Both the position numbers and the translations under genes were made by a program. The notes under the pieces were generated by a model. That model was not told the DNA's origin. It worked only from the letters and a program-made list of their open reading frames with translations, and searched no databases. A stretch of 64,000 nt of DNA, taken from Mesostigma viride. Lineage: Eukaryota > Streptophyta > Mesostigmatophyceae > Mesostigmatales > Mesostigmataceae. Positions 21,838 to 55,921 of this stretch are shown piece after piece; position 1 is the first letter of the stretch, and the number at the start of each line of letters is the position of its first letter. The stretch spans positions 1,451,343 through 1,515,342 of the forward strand of contig RPFO01000584.1 of assembly GCA_009746045.1 (NCBI GenBank), read 5' to 3'.

Positions 21838-22337
21838 CTTGTGTCCAGTGAATCCGCCTTGATCGCGCGCAGGTCTCCCGAGAGGCCCAGAGACGCCAGC
21901 AACAGCATGAAGGTCCCGACCGCGCAGCCCACCACAACCTGCGCCATGGGGAACCATCTCTGGCATCGTTAGACAAACAGCAAAAACTATAGCAGAAGGG
22001 GAAAATTCGGACCAGGGAAAGCCAAACAACACTCACGTGACCGCTAAATTTACCCAGAGATTTACCTCACGGGGAGCAACTGAGAAGTCGTGTTCGATTA
22101 TTTTCAGATGCGTCCGATCTGCATTACGAAAGGTGACAAGAGAGCACAAACAAGCGCAAATATTGTTGGAGCGTAGTCGTGAACTAGGAAGATGCTGGGA
22201 AAATTTTCAAAAGAAGGGCAATGAGTTAACACCAGAGACTGGAATATGAACTGTGGCTTACATTGTATAGTTAAATAAGCTGCGTGTGCCAATACTAGCA
22301 ATCCCGCCACTGCTATTAGTTTGTGTAAGCTTGCCAT
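21838..22337 (-). CDS. EMC5: EMC5-like ER membrane protein complex subunit (3 exons found, 3' end missing)
   Basis: Minus-strand exons in reading order: 22337-22262, 22118-22066, 21938-21838. All are GT-AG introns with matching phases (1, 0, then ending in phase 2). Exon 1 starts MASLHKLIAVAGLLVLAHAA and continues YLTIQ; exon 2 adds YRTHLKIIEHDF; exon 3 encodes VVVGCAVGTFMLLLASLG and then a DLRAIKADSLDT tail. This matches the EMC5/MMGT1 family: a first membrane helix with LAHAAYSTIQYR (plant form), a lumenal link, then a second helix. EMC5 is a core membrane subunit of the EMC insertase in the ER. The usual end of the family, an exon with FNHRGR, was not found within about 2 kb. A short candidate next exon lies near 21665-21715 (a GTAAGC donor follows it) but is not convincing. 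The gene may be truncated or have a diverged end. Confidence 0.75.
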
Positions 22338-22925
22338 GACGCTGGCGATGTTCAGTCACTGCAGGCGGTGCTGAGCAGGATTTAAAGTAACCGTGTGCTA
22401 GAAACTCCCCCCCGCCCCACCTAAATAAATTCCCGGTATCGCTCCCACGGCATGTGGAGGCTAAATGATGAGAACGAGTGAGAGGCTCGTTCGTTTTATG
22501 CGCCGGCGACCTAGACTTCCTCGGCGCAGCCTATGACACTATCAAAGGCTTTATCTGGTAGGAGATGGTCCTCATAAATCGGCAAAACAGCCAGCCAGAG
22601 AAGGCTAAGGCCAAGACCGAACTCAAGTCGCACTACGTGCAAACTGCAAACGCAAATTGGTGCAACCAGCCATGAAGGACATCCTAGACGAAGGAAAGGC
22701 CAACGCGCGAATTACATTTGTACGCTTGAGCAGGCTTGAGCCATTAACTGAGTTAATGCTGCCATACATACATTTCTCATGGTTCCTGTCTGTGACTCAT
22801 GTCATGTCACCCAGAATGATGCAACCGTACAGTCATGTCCCCTCTGACTTTGAGAACCTTTGTTTCTTTTGTGATGGCATGCAGAGTCCTCGCTCGGCCG
22901 TTTCGAAATCTCTGCTGCGGCGTGG
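22338..22925. other. Intergenic region upstream of the EMC5-like gene
   Basis: Upstream side of the minus-strand EMC5-like gene; its promoter should lie in the first few hundred bases. I see no strong TATA box and no recognisable coding sequence. Confidence 0.35.
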
Positions 22926-22927
22926 GC

Positions 22928-22986
<59 letters not shown>

Positions 22987-23329
22987 GAATGCTCATCTCT
23001 CCCACCCATTTACTCTCCCAACGTTTTACGACCGTCAGATGGGTGAATCTGACGGACGGACGGACAGGTACACCCGAGAACCGCACAGATGTAGCCGAAA
23101 TCCGCACAGATGTAGCCGAAATCCGCACAGATGTAGCCGAAAAACCGCACAGATGTATCCGACAAACCACATAGACGCGACGCGAGGGATTGGGGCCGTC
23201 GGATGGTGGAGGCGTTGTCCCCAACCCGAGGGGCGACGGGTTGACAAGGGTAAAGGTGGCGCAAGCCACCGGCGGTGGGTGGGGGCGGCCAAGCGCCTGT
23301 GGCGCGGTGGAACAACTTTTGACTCTGAG

Positions 23330-23367
<38 letters not shown>

Positions 23368-23375
23368 CTTATGAC
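22926..23375. repeat. CAA/ACA microsatellites around a 21-bp tandem repeat
   Basis: (CAA)n at about 22928-22985 and again at about 23331-23368. Between them is a 21-bp unit (CCGCACAGATGTAGCCGAAAT) repeated nearly four times at 23082-23160. The word GTGCGGCGTGGGCAACA-like occurs beside the first CAA tract and again near 23500, suggesting duplicated flanks. Non-coding. Confidence 0.85.
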
Positions 23376-23689
23376 TATGGGTAGTTATCGAAGACAAAGG
23401 GAACCCTGGATGAAGCCCCATGCTTCGCAAGTCACTGTTGCCCGCACACATCATGCCGCGCGCTTGCGCTCAGTACTGTATCTCTGCTGCCCATGTGCGG
23501 CGTGGGCAACATCAACAACAACAACAGTACGGTAATTGCCAATTGTGGGAATTCAACAACAACAATCGTACTGTATAATTAATTATTGCAAAATACATAT
23601 GAAATTTGGCATAGCGCGCGGGTAGGAAATGCTTCCTGGATCTGATCTGACTGCTGATTAAATAGGTCTAGGCAGTGTGCGGTCATTGT

Positions 23690-23975
23690 GCAGCTTTCCA
23701 CGCCCCCTACCGTTTCGCAGGGTATCCGCCACTTTTGTTGCGCTGACTAAGAAGCTCGCTACCAAATGCTCGCCTGGAGGCTTTTCGCTTTCTGGTTTTG
23801 AAAATACGCAACACAGTCGCGAAAGGTATGTACCGAAGGTCCCGAGTTCGATTCCCGCCACGCAAAAATACGCTGCCAGGGATGCACCTTTCGGAGATAC
23901 CTCGATCGTCCGGCATACAGTCGGTAGACGGTAATCTCTGTCGGATAACCGGCGTGGAATAAACTGACTAACTGA
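23690..23975 (+). repeat. Possible tRNA-derived SINE (plus strand)
   Basis: Contains AGTTCGATTCCC at about 23850, a B-box-like motif, in the context GAAGGTCCCGAG shared in part with the minus-strand copy near 21000. The end AATAAACTGACTAACTGAC could be a repeat tail. No certain A-box or target-site duplication was found. Alternative: chance resemblance in an unrelated repeat. Confidence 0.35.
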
Positions 23976-24298
23976 CAGGCGGTGCATGTATGTAATTAGG
24001 AAAAAGGCATCGAGGCAAAAAGCAGATCAAGGTCAGCTCAAACTGAAGGCCCAGAAGGCAGAAAGCGTCTGTGCATTTCTGCGCACACAGCTGCCATCGC
24101 AATTGTTGGCTGCGTAAGATAGCGTGGCCAGTAAACAGGCATTCATAGCGAATGCCTGAATAGTTGGGGCAAATTTGATGATGCGGATAGCATGGTGCGG
24201 CCGTGACAGCAAGGGAGTTGTCATAATGCCCGCTGGTTGCTATTCTGTGTGCTCATGTTGAGGGCATATAGAGGCGAGACGAAACACCGTCCAGACTA

Positions 24299-47900
<23,602 letters not shown>

Positions 47901-48114
47901 AAGCAGAGTGTTTGTACCAGGCAGGTGTTGTAGCCATGGAATTGGTGGTAACGGCCACGCCACTGCAGGGAGCTCAGCACATACTGTGGTAATGAGTAGG
48001 GGAAAAGGCAGTGCCCAGTGCTTGGAGGAGCGTGCACGGCAAGCCACGGAATGCTCTTCTGCCTGCCTTACTTCAACAACCTCCAATTGAGTAAGCCTGG
48101 CTTCAGCGGGCCCG

Positions 48115-48119
48115 TGTAA
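48115..48119 (+). terminator. Candidate TGTAA poly(A) signal for CHD1
   Basis: A TGTAA pentamer about 215 nt after the CHD1 stop codon, a typical distance for green-algal 3'UTRs. Assignment is positional. Confidence 0.6.
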
Positions 48120-48660
48120 TGTCTCCATGTTGGCACACTCTGCGGGCTCTTCAGCTTGCAGTCAACCTGGATGCTCTAGCACTAGGTCATGCGCGGCATG
48201 CGTCGCCCTTTGCATGTGCTGGCCTTGGCAAGATGGGCAAGTCCCCGTGGCAGGGCGTGTAAAAGGGGTCGAGGCAGTTGTAGAGTTTGCAAGGGTTGAT
48301 TTCTGCATATGGCTATTTCAAAGTGGCATGTATATCTATTTCTTGCCCTGCAAACAGGGTTGTAAAAAAATATATCAAAGCCCTCAATACCTCTATCACT
48401 GAGCCCCCAATACCACAATCAAAGAGACTACAAGAGACTGCAATAATTTTCTGCAGTACAACATGACATTTTTATTGAGAACATGATAAATTTCGGAAAT
48501 GAGACCGGCATGCAACGTAAGGAAACTGCCCGTGTCAAAGAGGAAGGACCGTATAAAGAAATGAATCTTCATGGCAGGCAAGAATCAAGCCAACACTAGC
48601 GTTCAACTATACAACTGCATGCAGCAACACCTCTGCCAGGCCGGGGAAGCGATCTACACC
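48120..48660. other. Intergenic, no gene recognised
   Basis: No coding similarity and no repeat of note on either strand. Confidence 0.4.
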
Positions 48661-48663
48661 GCC

Positions 48664-48709
48664 TATTATATTATATTATTTTATAACATGACTCCGTTGG
48701 GAGATCATG
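48664..48709 (-). repeat. 3' end of a minus-strand retroelement: stem-loop plus AT tail
   Basis: CATGACTCC GTTG GGAGATCATG at 48688-48709 is the family stem-loop. Read on the minus strand it is followed by an AT tail (TTATAAAATAATATAATATA). It matches the 3' termini at 14667-14695 and 16782-16824. The rest of this copy, to the right, is too diverged or truncated to delimit, and I found no target duplication. A G-rich run follows at 48728-48762. Confidence 0.6.
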
Positions 48710-48762
48710 TAGCACGTATTCCATGGCTGATGGGCGGGGGGGCGGGGGGGGGGGGGGGGGCG

Positions 48763-49575
48763 GAGCCGCGAAAACTAACTTACAGCCGGCCGTAGTAACT
48801 CGCTCTAATCTATGCTACAAAAATCCTAGCAACCGACTCTACTCAGTAAAGCGCCCCTTCCTCCTGGGGGGAGGGGGCTTGCCCACAGGGGCTGGCGCGT
48901 GGGCCTGGACAATGGTCTGCCACCTCTTCTTGTCCTGCATGGCAGTCCAAGCGCTAGAGAGAGTTTGAGGAAATGCAGTCAGTTCAAACTGAGTTGGGAC
49001 CATGAGGTCGGCCAGCAACCGATCTGTGTAGTTTATATTGCCAGTCTAGCAACCCGTCTGCCGGGGTTTGTCCTGGGGGCCAGGTCACGTCATGCAGGAT
49101 ATGACGCCCTGGCTGGCCAAGCCACTGGGGGCTGTCCGGCGTCCGGGCCACGGGCGCCGTGTCTACCTGGCTGGTTCGGGCAAGATGTCCTACAAATGCT
49201 ATTCTACACTGCCTAATCTCATCAGAAATGCGAGGGCATACCCTTATACAAAGACTCGAGCAGTCAAGTGACCTGTGCGTCAGAAAAAGCCTACGCTCAG
49301 GACTTGTCGGAGTAGAAGTACTAGCCAGGGTAGAAGTCCGTGCAGGTGGAGGTTATTAATTGGCCCTGAGGATAGCCGCTACACTACCGCGGCCTCGTCG
49401 TCTGCCATTACAGTAGAGGACAGCTCGGATGAGGATTACATCCCCATCTAGTGCTTAATGGTTGGGGAATGATGCAGACGATATGTATGTGTAATTATTT
49501 TTTCTAATGAGATTAGCATAGTACTCCGTGGCATGCCTTTGCGCATGACACGCAAGTACTTACTTACTATATACC
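48763..49575. other. Mostly unassigned; weak acidic reading frame at its end
   Basis: No recognisable gene. A + frame ending at TAG near 49450 translates to an acidic tail (VEDSSDEDYIPI) but has no credible start or homologue that I recognise. It could be the end of a decayed transposon protein. Confidence 0.3.
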
Positions 49576-50560
49576 TGTCGGAGCATCCTATTTCCTGTGC
49601 CGCGTTCAGCGCCCCATGATCGACCAGTTGGTCCATACGTGAGCGTCCAGGCCTCGGCCCCCTTCGTGAGCCCCGCACGTGAGGACGGCAGGACCTTGAA
49701 GAGCACGCGTTTGCGGTCCTCGTCGAGATCCTTCGAGTGCCAGTATGTAGGTGTTGAGCGAGCGGAGCCTGGCTCATACCAGGCCGATGAGAGTGTCCAG
49801 ATCGATCGTCAGCTAGCAGTGCCCAGGGAGCCGATCGTGCTCGGCCCCACAGTCTCGGCGGTCACGGATCGAACTGCACCTCGGACCTGTCGAGCAGCCG
49901 CGGGAGCGGCGGGCGACTGGTAACGCGCCTGGCGCCAATCGCCGGCCTCTGATGATCGCCTCTGGTAATGCCAATCGCAGAGGTGATGATCATGCAGGTC
50001 AGTGGCGGCGCCTCGATCTGTTTTGACGTACGCTAACTAGTCCAGCCCGCCACCGCCCGAGCCTCCAAGCCCAGGTAGTCCAGCCAGCGACTGGCAGCAA
50101 TAAATCAGTGGTAGCGGCACGCGGTCCTGAGTCTGTCAGAACTCAGAGCCATGCAGGACGGCCGGACTGGGCCTCCCAGAGGACCGACGGTGTCAAAAGC
50201 CTTGACATAGTCGACAAAAATGAAGACCAGCGCTAACCCATCAGGGCATTAAATGTGACGCACCTATAGCTACTCCACCAGCCGGCGCGCGACAAAGACT
50301 GCCATGCATGACAGTGTTACGGCCACTATACGGAAACCCATCTGAGACTCACCCAAGTGCATTAGGGTACGTGACTCTGGACAGCGCTGCCTGGCAGCGC
50401 GGAGCCTGTGCAGCATCATGCGCATGTTAACTACAATACCTTCACCGCGCGGCGCTGGAGGCAGACACCCCGGTAGTTACCGGGGTCAGCAGCAGAATTA
50501 CCCTTCTTGTTGTACAGCATGACTCGGATGGCCGTCTGACACTCATGCATGACTCAGCAG
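49576..50560 (-). pseudogene. Decayed LINE reverse transcriptase (minus strand)
   Basis: Read on the minus strand in several frames, the right part (about 50180-50540) gives LYNKKGNSA, then NYRGVCLQRR and then VFIFVDYVKAFDTV. These correspond to the LINE reverse-transcriptase palm, including the first catalytic Asp of motif A. Further along (about 49620-49720) is AEAWTLTYG, like the conserved YGSETWTL block near the end of many LINE polyproteins. Stops and frameshifts are frequent, so the copy is dead. It may be a relative of the enzyme that moves the ORF1-only elements, which cannot be shown from this fragment. Confidence 0.7.
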
Positions 50561-50954
50561 TGATGCAGCGCCGGCGGGCGGGGGCTCATATATATTCAGT
50601 CATGCTCCGCCGTACGCGGGCTGATTTTGCGGTGCAGCAGGGCTATTAGGTTCCTCCCGTTAGGCGTTTCCATTGGTCTTATCGTAGTATAGAGCTTTGA
50701 CATGGCTCTGTATATAGGTTTATAGCTGGGCGTTTGCTTTGGTTTGAGTGATTTCACTCTGCTGTAAGTAATTATATTTTTATAATATATATTCAGTGAT
50801 GCTTGGATATGTCCGTATCAGATTACTATTAATTTCTTCAGGGTTATTCTCCCAGTTATCGGATTTTTCCTTTTGTTGCACTGATGCCCATCTCACCTCC
50901 GTAATCTATCATTCTCAATGAATATATATTCAGATCATCTGCTGCTCTTCATGA

Positions 50955-51935
50955 TCGAAAATGGCTGACGGCGGTATGGCTGACGGCGGAGTTCAGATCT
51001 TTTGCATCTGAGCCCCAAATTCGGTCAGACCACTTGCATTCGATGCGCTTTTTTGAGACGCACCTGCCGGTATAATCGGTTACGGCTGAAACGCAGTATT
51101 GCCAAAGTTATCACGTGACAAGCAGCTATGACGACCCCTAAAGCAAAACGGGGTTTGGAAAAGGAGCTTACCGGCTCCCAGCCCAACCCTCTCGCCATCG
51201 TTCTTGCCCAGCCGCCTGGGCTCGCCAACTCACCGCCAGCAGCTAGACCCATCGCCAAGCGCCTCGCCTGAGCCCAAGAAACCATGCCACCGGATCGCCA
51301 CAAATGGAGCAAATTCTTGCCCGGCGACCAACTGTTCACCCTCCTCGAGTGGCAGAAGCTGTCGCCGCAGGAAGTCGTCGAAGTTCTCCAGTTCCTCACA
51401 CAGGAGCGGAAGCTCTTTGTGACCTGGAGAGGGGGGACGGCTATCGACTACCGCAACACGTCCTGGCTCTACACCTGTGACGAATCCCGCCAACGCACGG
51501 TTATCTTGACCAGCTACTACCAGCGCAGCTTGGGCGACATCACCAGAGCACTTTGGAACGCACTCAACGCCCCAGCCCCCGCACAGCCGGCAGCCCCATC
51601 GGATTCCTCCCTCTGCAAGGATGACATCCGCGCAGTGCTGGAGGAGCACGTGACCTGGCCGCTGGCCGAGAAGATGACCTCGCTGAACACCACGCTCAAC
51701 ACGGTCGAGGCCCGGGTCTCCAACGTGGAAACCAAGGTCGTCCACAAGCTACAACCACAGTTCACGGCGCTACACACCGCGGCGCAGGCTTCGGAAACGC
51801 ATGCTGCACTTGTCTCTCGCCTTAACCAGGTGGAGGGCAAGTGCGACGTGCTCATGTTCAAAGAAGCTTGAGGCCATCACCGCCCACACCGAGGCCCTGG
51901 CCACACAGGTCCCAAAGCTACACAGCGGAGCAGAC
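50955..51935 (+). mobile_element. ORF1-only retroelement, second copy, cut by an LTR element
   Basis: It starts with the same 5' terminus as the complete copy (CGAAAATGGCTGACGGCGG) and continues through the 5'UTR and ORF1. It is then interrupted at 51935/51936 in the middle of ORF1 (after GCGGAGCAGAC) by the LTR retrotransposon. The remaining half should lie beyond the right edge of the window, past the second LTR. Confidence 0.85.
51128..51935 (+). pseudogene. ORF1 protein copy with frameshifts, truncated
   Basis: Same ATG context and N-terminus (MTTPKAKRGLEKEL) as the intact protein at 15064. A one-base insertion near 51246-51250 brings a TGA at about 51269. The coiled-coil part then reads in another frame (about 51284-51870), and a second frameshift lies near 51860. 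It ends where the LTR element was inserted. Confidence 0.85.
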
Positions 51936-52506
51936 TGTTACGCCGCAAGCCTCGGCCACCACCTCTACCTCTACCTGTCCTGATACTACCTAAACTAGTG
52001 AGGCTGCTTCTATATACACCCCTAGCGAAAGACGACCGAGACGAACCAGATCTCAATGCATTTACATATGTACTACTGTAATACGCCATAGGCCATTTAA
52101 TCAAACCCGTTTACTCCAGGAAAAGAGGAAGGAAACACAACTACACTGCCGTGACCCAAGCCTATATGTGTCAATTCATTTAACACACGCCGAGTGACCA
52201 CACAAGGAGTGGAACGTGCATAAATGGTCACCAACGGTCCAACAGGCTCGGGCCGACCTGGCCCTCGCCTGCAGAAACACAGAAACACAAGCAGGTGCAC
52301 AGATGCACGCCTGTCCACTACATTCTACAAAAGGATAAGGACCACTAATATAGTACGCGGCGCGGCGCCCAAAGGCACCCACTATACCACAGTACTGTTA
52401 CGGGGACAATCATGTCCAAACTAGAACTGCACGTAACCTAGGAACAACCGAGGCCAAGGACCTAATTTACGTCCGTAACTACAACGAATTGTTACGCGAC
52501 GTAACA
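51936..52506 (-). repeat. 3' LTR
   Basis: 571 bp bounded by the inverted ends TGTTACG and CGTAACA. Its first 115 bp match the sequence at 63886-64000. On the element's strand it is preceded by a polypurine tract. Confidence 0.92.
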
Positions 52507-52520
52507 CCTCCCCCCCCACA
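52507..52520 (-). other. Polypurine tract
   Basis: On the minus strand TGTGGGGGGGGAGG lies immediately before the 3' LTR, the expected place for the plus-strand DNA primer. Confidence 0.8.
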
Positions 52521-52882
52521 AAGGTAGGGAGCCCTCTCCCTACGCCGAGAGGAGGGAACCAAAGGGGTAGGAAAATAATCCTAATGCACCCAGCACATAC
52601 CAACGCAATCGATAGACCATCCCAGATACAAAGCACCAATAGTTCACACGGTCTCCACCACCACGCCGGGTGGTGTAGGGTTAGCCAGCACCAAGCCTGG
52701 TGGTAGGTTCCCCTAACTGCCTGGAACGGAGTCCTGGCCGGGGGGGACGGCACTGGGCAGGACACACAGAGTAAACACATCAGCGCTAAGGACCAAGAAC
52801 AGCCAATCAACTGGCCAGAATATGAGGGCGACTCTACATACCGGAGGGACAACACCCTCAGGTCGGGCCTAAGGCCCTCTAT

Positions 52883-55195
52883 CTAGTGGCCATCCGTCTG
52901 GTAAGTGCCACGAGAGGCCAGCAGGACCTCCAGGTAGGCCTGGTAGTGAGCCACATCCTCGACATTGTCATGCCTATCTACAGTGAGGAAAACATCGGCC
53001 CACACGCCGTCAGGAAAGAGGCCCAGGAAGGCCCAGTAATACCTATGCTGCGTGAGGACGACCTGGCCACGGGCCCAGTCCAGAAAGCCACAGGCAAAGA
53101 GGCGAAGGAAAGGCTCTACCGCGATCAGGCAAAGGGCCCGCAGGAGGAGGCGATGGTACCGAATCCGAGGGCGCATACCCGTCGGGAAGAACAGGTCCAC
53201 CAGGGGCTCCACGTTGGACGGCCACAACCGGATGTGCCGAACCTCGCGGGAGCGCCACCGACGAACACACTGTCGCGACCCGAATGTCTCTAGGTAGTCG
53301 CTGGCACGAGGAGGAGGGTGACCGCGGGAGTCTAGACCCTGGCCCGGGATAGGCGCCGGGCGGCGGGCATCCCACTCAAGGATGGGCTGGAGGACCGTAG
53401 TGTACGCCGCACCCGGCACCGCAGGAAACTCTACTGTAAGGGCATCCGAAGCCATAATGCCCAGAGGGGGAGGGTAAGCCCACTGGAACCCACCGTAGGT
53501 GTCTAAGTCGTTGTGGCGCCTCGCCCAGCGATACAGGACGCGCCGGACCAGGATCTCACCCTCGAACACCGGATCAGCTAAAATAACCATGTCGAACGGA
53601 GGCCGATCAGTCTCAATGGGTAGGCCACGATCCCGGGGCGCCCGACACACCTGGGAGAACCCGTAGGACATGGGAGAGATGGCAAGCTCAGCAGAGGCGC
53701 GCGGCAGGTCACACTGTCGGCAGGCGAGTGCGGACATACCATACCCCGGAATGGGCGTGTCACGCGACTCCGGCGTCGCGTGCACCACAGAAGGAGCCCT
53801 GTCCCGATCACCCTGGGACAACTCCCTGAGGGAATCGGCAGCGCGGGTGGCGCGAGGATCCTGACCGGTGGACCGAACAACCGCGGCCAAAGACCGCGAG
53901 GCCGAAGGAGGAGGGACCGGAGCAGGGGCCGACGCAGGGGCAGGAGCCGACACCGACGCAGGGGGCACTGGTAAAACAGGAGGTCGCGCCGGACCCGAAG
54001 CCAGAGAGGGCCGTGACGGACCCGCCATCGACGCAGGCGCGCCGGTCTCCGTTGCCGGTGCACCCTCAGGCCACATATTGAAGATAGGGCCCGTAGGGAC
54101 AGGCAGCCCGGCATAAGATTGGTTACCATCCAAGCTCCAGTCGGGCACCGGGATCCTCTGCGGGGGACCACCCTCCCAAAGCCTGGGATGATCGCCCGTG
54201 TCGCTGAAGAAACCACGAACTGGCTGTGAGGGCGCAGCGGACGGCCCAGAGGGGGCGACGACGGGCACAGCCGAAGGGGCTGAAGGCTCGCGCCGAGGCG
54301 CGGGAACGTCGGCCGCAGGCACAGAGGCAACCGGAGGTGTCGGAACCGCAGCAACCGAAGGGGTAGGGGGCGCCGGCGAAACCACAGGTGCCGAAGAAAC
54401 CGAAGGGGTAGGGGGCGCGGACACCACAGACACCCCACCTGGCGTGGCCGGAGTCTGCGCTTGGGCCGCCAGGAAGGCCCCGAACGCCGTGGTCAGGGAC
54501 TGGATCTGAGCCTGCATAGCCGAGACCGTCGCCGAAAGCGGATCAGGCAAACCCGAAGGGGTAGGCTCTACTGCAACACCCCGGGTCGACCGAGGGGACG
54601 ACGGGACCGGAGAGGGAGGAACAGACGCCGAGGAGACGGACGCAGCGCTCGAGGCAGAATAATCTGGAGTATAATGTACCTCGGCTGGGGCGCCCGAAGG
54701 GGCAGGACCACTAACCGCTAGTCCCGCCGACTGATCAGCTATCTCCATGAACTCTACGGCCCGTAAAAGGTCGCAGGGGTTCTCGTCTACCTCAGCATCA
54801 CCCTCAGCTGGAAGCCAAGGGAACACCTCCCGTAGGCAGGTACGGCCCACAGGAGTGGAGAGGTAGGAGAACACACGGCAACACCGGAGAACCGCATCTA
54901 TCTGCCCCAAGGCGGGACAGCTGGAACCACACCCCAACAAACAGTGTCCGGCATCGTCGAACCCGTGCAGGACAAGCTGGTGCGGCTCATCAGGGGAAGG
55001 ACCATACCACGTGACCCCGAAGAGGGCCGCCCTGACTAAGCCCGCATGTTGGGCCTGAAGGGCCGGCTGCACAACGCCACCCCGGTAACTTGATCGCGAC
55101 ACCCAGCGGCCCGGAAGGGCCTCGAAATACAGCTCAGGGTCCGGTGGGGGCGGGGACGGCAGCGAGCTCTCAGCCGGAGGGGTAGGCTCTGACAT
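52883..55195 (-). CDS. Accessory 3' ORF of the LTR element, unknown function
   Basis: About 770 codons if started at the ATG at 55195 (MSEPTPPAESS); the frame is open further upstream to 55321 and beyond, overlapping the end of pol. I do not recognise a family. The N-terminal 190 residues look globular (YFEALPGRWVSRSSYR, LVLHGFDDAGHCLLGCG). A long Pro/Ala/Ser/Val linker follows (about 200-500). The C-terminal 290 residues are globular with many Arg, Trp and Tyr (FEGEILVRRVLYRWARR, PGMRPRIR-like basic patch) and a hydrophobic helix LLLRALCLIAVEPFLRLFA. There is no signal peptide, so it is not an evident env. Base composition is GC-rich, unlike the AT-rich gag-pol, which suggests acquisition from a host gene. 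No stop interrupts it, whereas pol is broken. Confidence 0.7.
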   Translation of the reverse strand: MSEPTPPAESSLPSPPPPDPELYFEALPGRWVSRSSYRGGVVQPALQAQHAGLVRAALFGVTWYGPSPDEPHQLVLHGFDDAGHCLLGCGSSCPALGQIDAVLRCCRVFSYLSTPVGRTCLREVFPWLPAEGDAEVDENPCDLLRAVEFMEIADQSAGLAVSGPAPSGAPAEVHYTPDYSASSAASVSSASVPPSPVPSSPRSTRGVAVEPTPSGLPDPLSATVSAMQAQIQSLTTAFGAFLAAQAQTPATPGGVSVVSAPPTPSVSSAPVVSPAPPTPSVAAVPTPPVASVPAADVPAPRREPSAPSAVPVVAPSGPSAAPSQPVRGFFSDTGDHPRLWEGGPPQRIPVPDWSLDGNQSYAGLPVPTGPIFNMWPEGAPATETGAPASMAGPSRPSLASGPARPPVLPVPPASVSAPAPASAPAPVPPPSASRSLAAVVRSTGQDPRATRAADSLRELSQGDRDRAPSVVHATPESRDTPIPGYGMSALACRQCDLPRASAELAISPMSYGFSQVCRAPRDRGLPIETDRPPFDMVILADPVFEGEILVRRVLYRWARRHNDLDTYGGFQWAYPPPLGIMASDALTVEFPAVPGAAYTTVLQPILEWDARRPAPIPGQGLDSRGHPPPRASDYLETFGSRQCVRRWRSREVRHIRLWPSNVEPLVDLFFPTGMRPRIRYHRLLLRALCLIAVEPFLRLFACGFLDWARGQVVLTQHRYYWAFLGLFPDGVWADVFLTVDRHDNVEDVAHYQAYLEVLLASRGTYQTDGH

Positions 55196-55271
55196 GACGG
55201 CTGCGGAGGGGAGGGGACAACCAACCATCCGTCGACAGCAGACATAACATAAGAGAGGAGAAGGTCTACAA

Positions 55272-55921
55272 CTAGAGCTTATGCAGGGTTTTATACTCCT
55301 GCAGCAGGCGACTACACCCATCTAGCTCACTCTCAGTATACCAGACCTTATCTACCTCACTACGAGCATACATCCACTTCACCTTATACTGGCGCTGGGT
55401 ACCGCGGCCTTTTTTGATATCTCTATGGGCCACGATACCCTCTACCTCATCCTCTACCTCACCAGTATCCGGGTTATGCTCTAAAGGGGCAGGGGCCAAT
55501 TCTCTACCAGCGAATGTGCTCTGATGATAGAGCTTCAGCTGGCTTCTATGAAAGGTGCGAGAGTGGGTCTGCCAAGAGGTAGGAATATCTATCTCATACA
55601 GAAAATTACCTACTCTAGACAACACACGGAAGGGTCCTAAGAAGGCGGGCCTAAGTTTCACTTTCAGTTCAGCTTCGAACTTATGAGCGAAGCGGCCAAC
55701 ACGGGGGCCTTCTACTAAGACTAAATCTCCTATTTCTATCTCAGGTGCTCTTCTATCTAATGAGGCACGCAACCTAGCAAGGTATTTGGCCTGCGCCCTA
55801 TGGTACCCTGCAATAGCGTTGTCGTGTGCATTCTTCATCTTATCTAATAACGCCTGCACACCTTCTACAGTATCCCGGGACACATCATCCTTGTCCCAAC
55901 TCAGCTTGTCCCAACATCATC
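55272..55921 (-). pseudogene. Integrase C-terminus with chromodomain (pol, last part)
   Basis: On the minus strand, after the nested insertion, pol continues with the GPY/F-like segment (GDLVLVEGPRVGRFAHKFEA, RPAFLGPFRVLSRV) and a chromodomain-like end (VEGIVAHRDIKKGRG, QYKVKWMY, VWYTESEL), stop at 55272. Chromodomains at the integrase end define chromoviruses and can direct integration to marked chromatin. It is separated from the catalytic core by the insertion at 55922-57641. Confidence 0.85.

Noticed and set aside
53578-54438. 286-aa overlapping ORF inside the accessory ORF
   Set aside because: A shadow frame of the GC-rich accessory ORF, rich in Leu/Arg/Pro from out-of-frame codons.
52883-55195. 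Envelope gene of an endogenous retrovirus
   Set aside because: Position fits, but there is no signal peptide, no cysteine-rich surface domain and no clear membrane anchor; kept as unknown.
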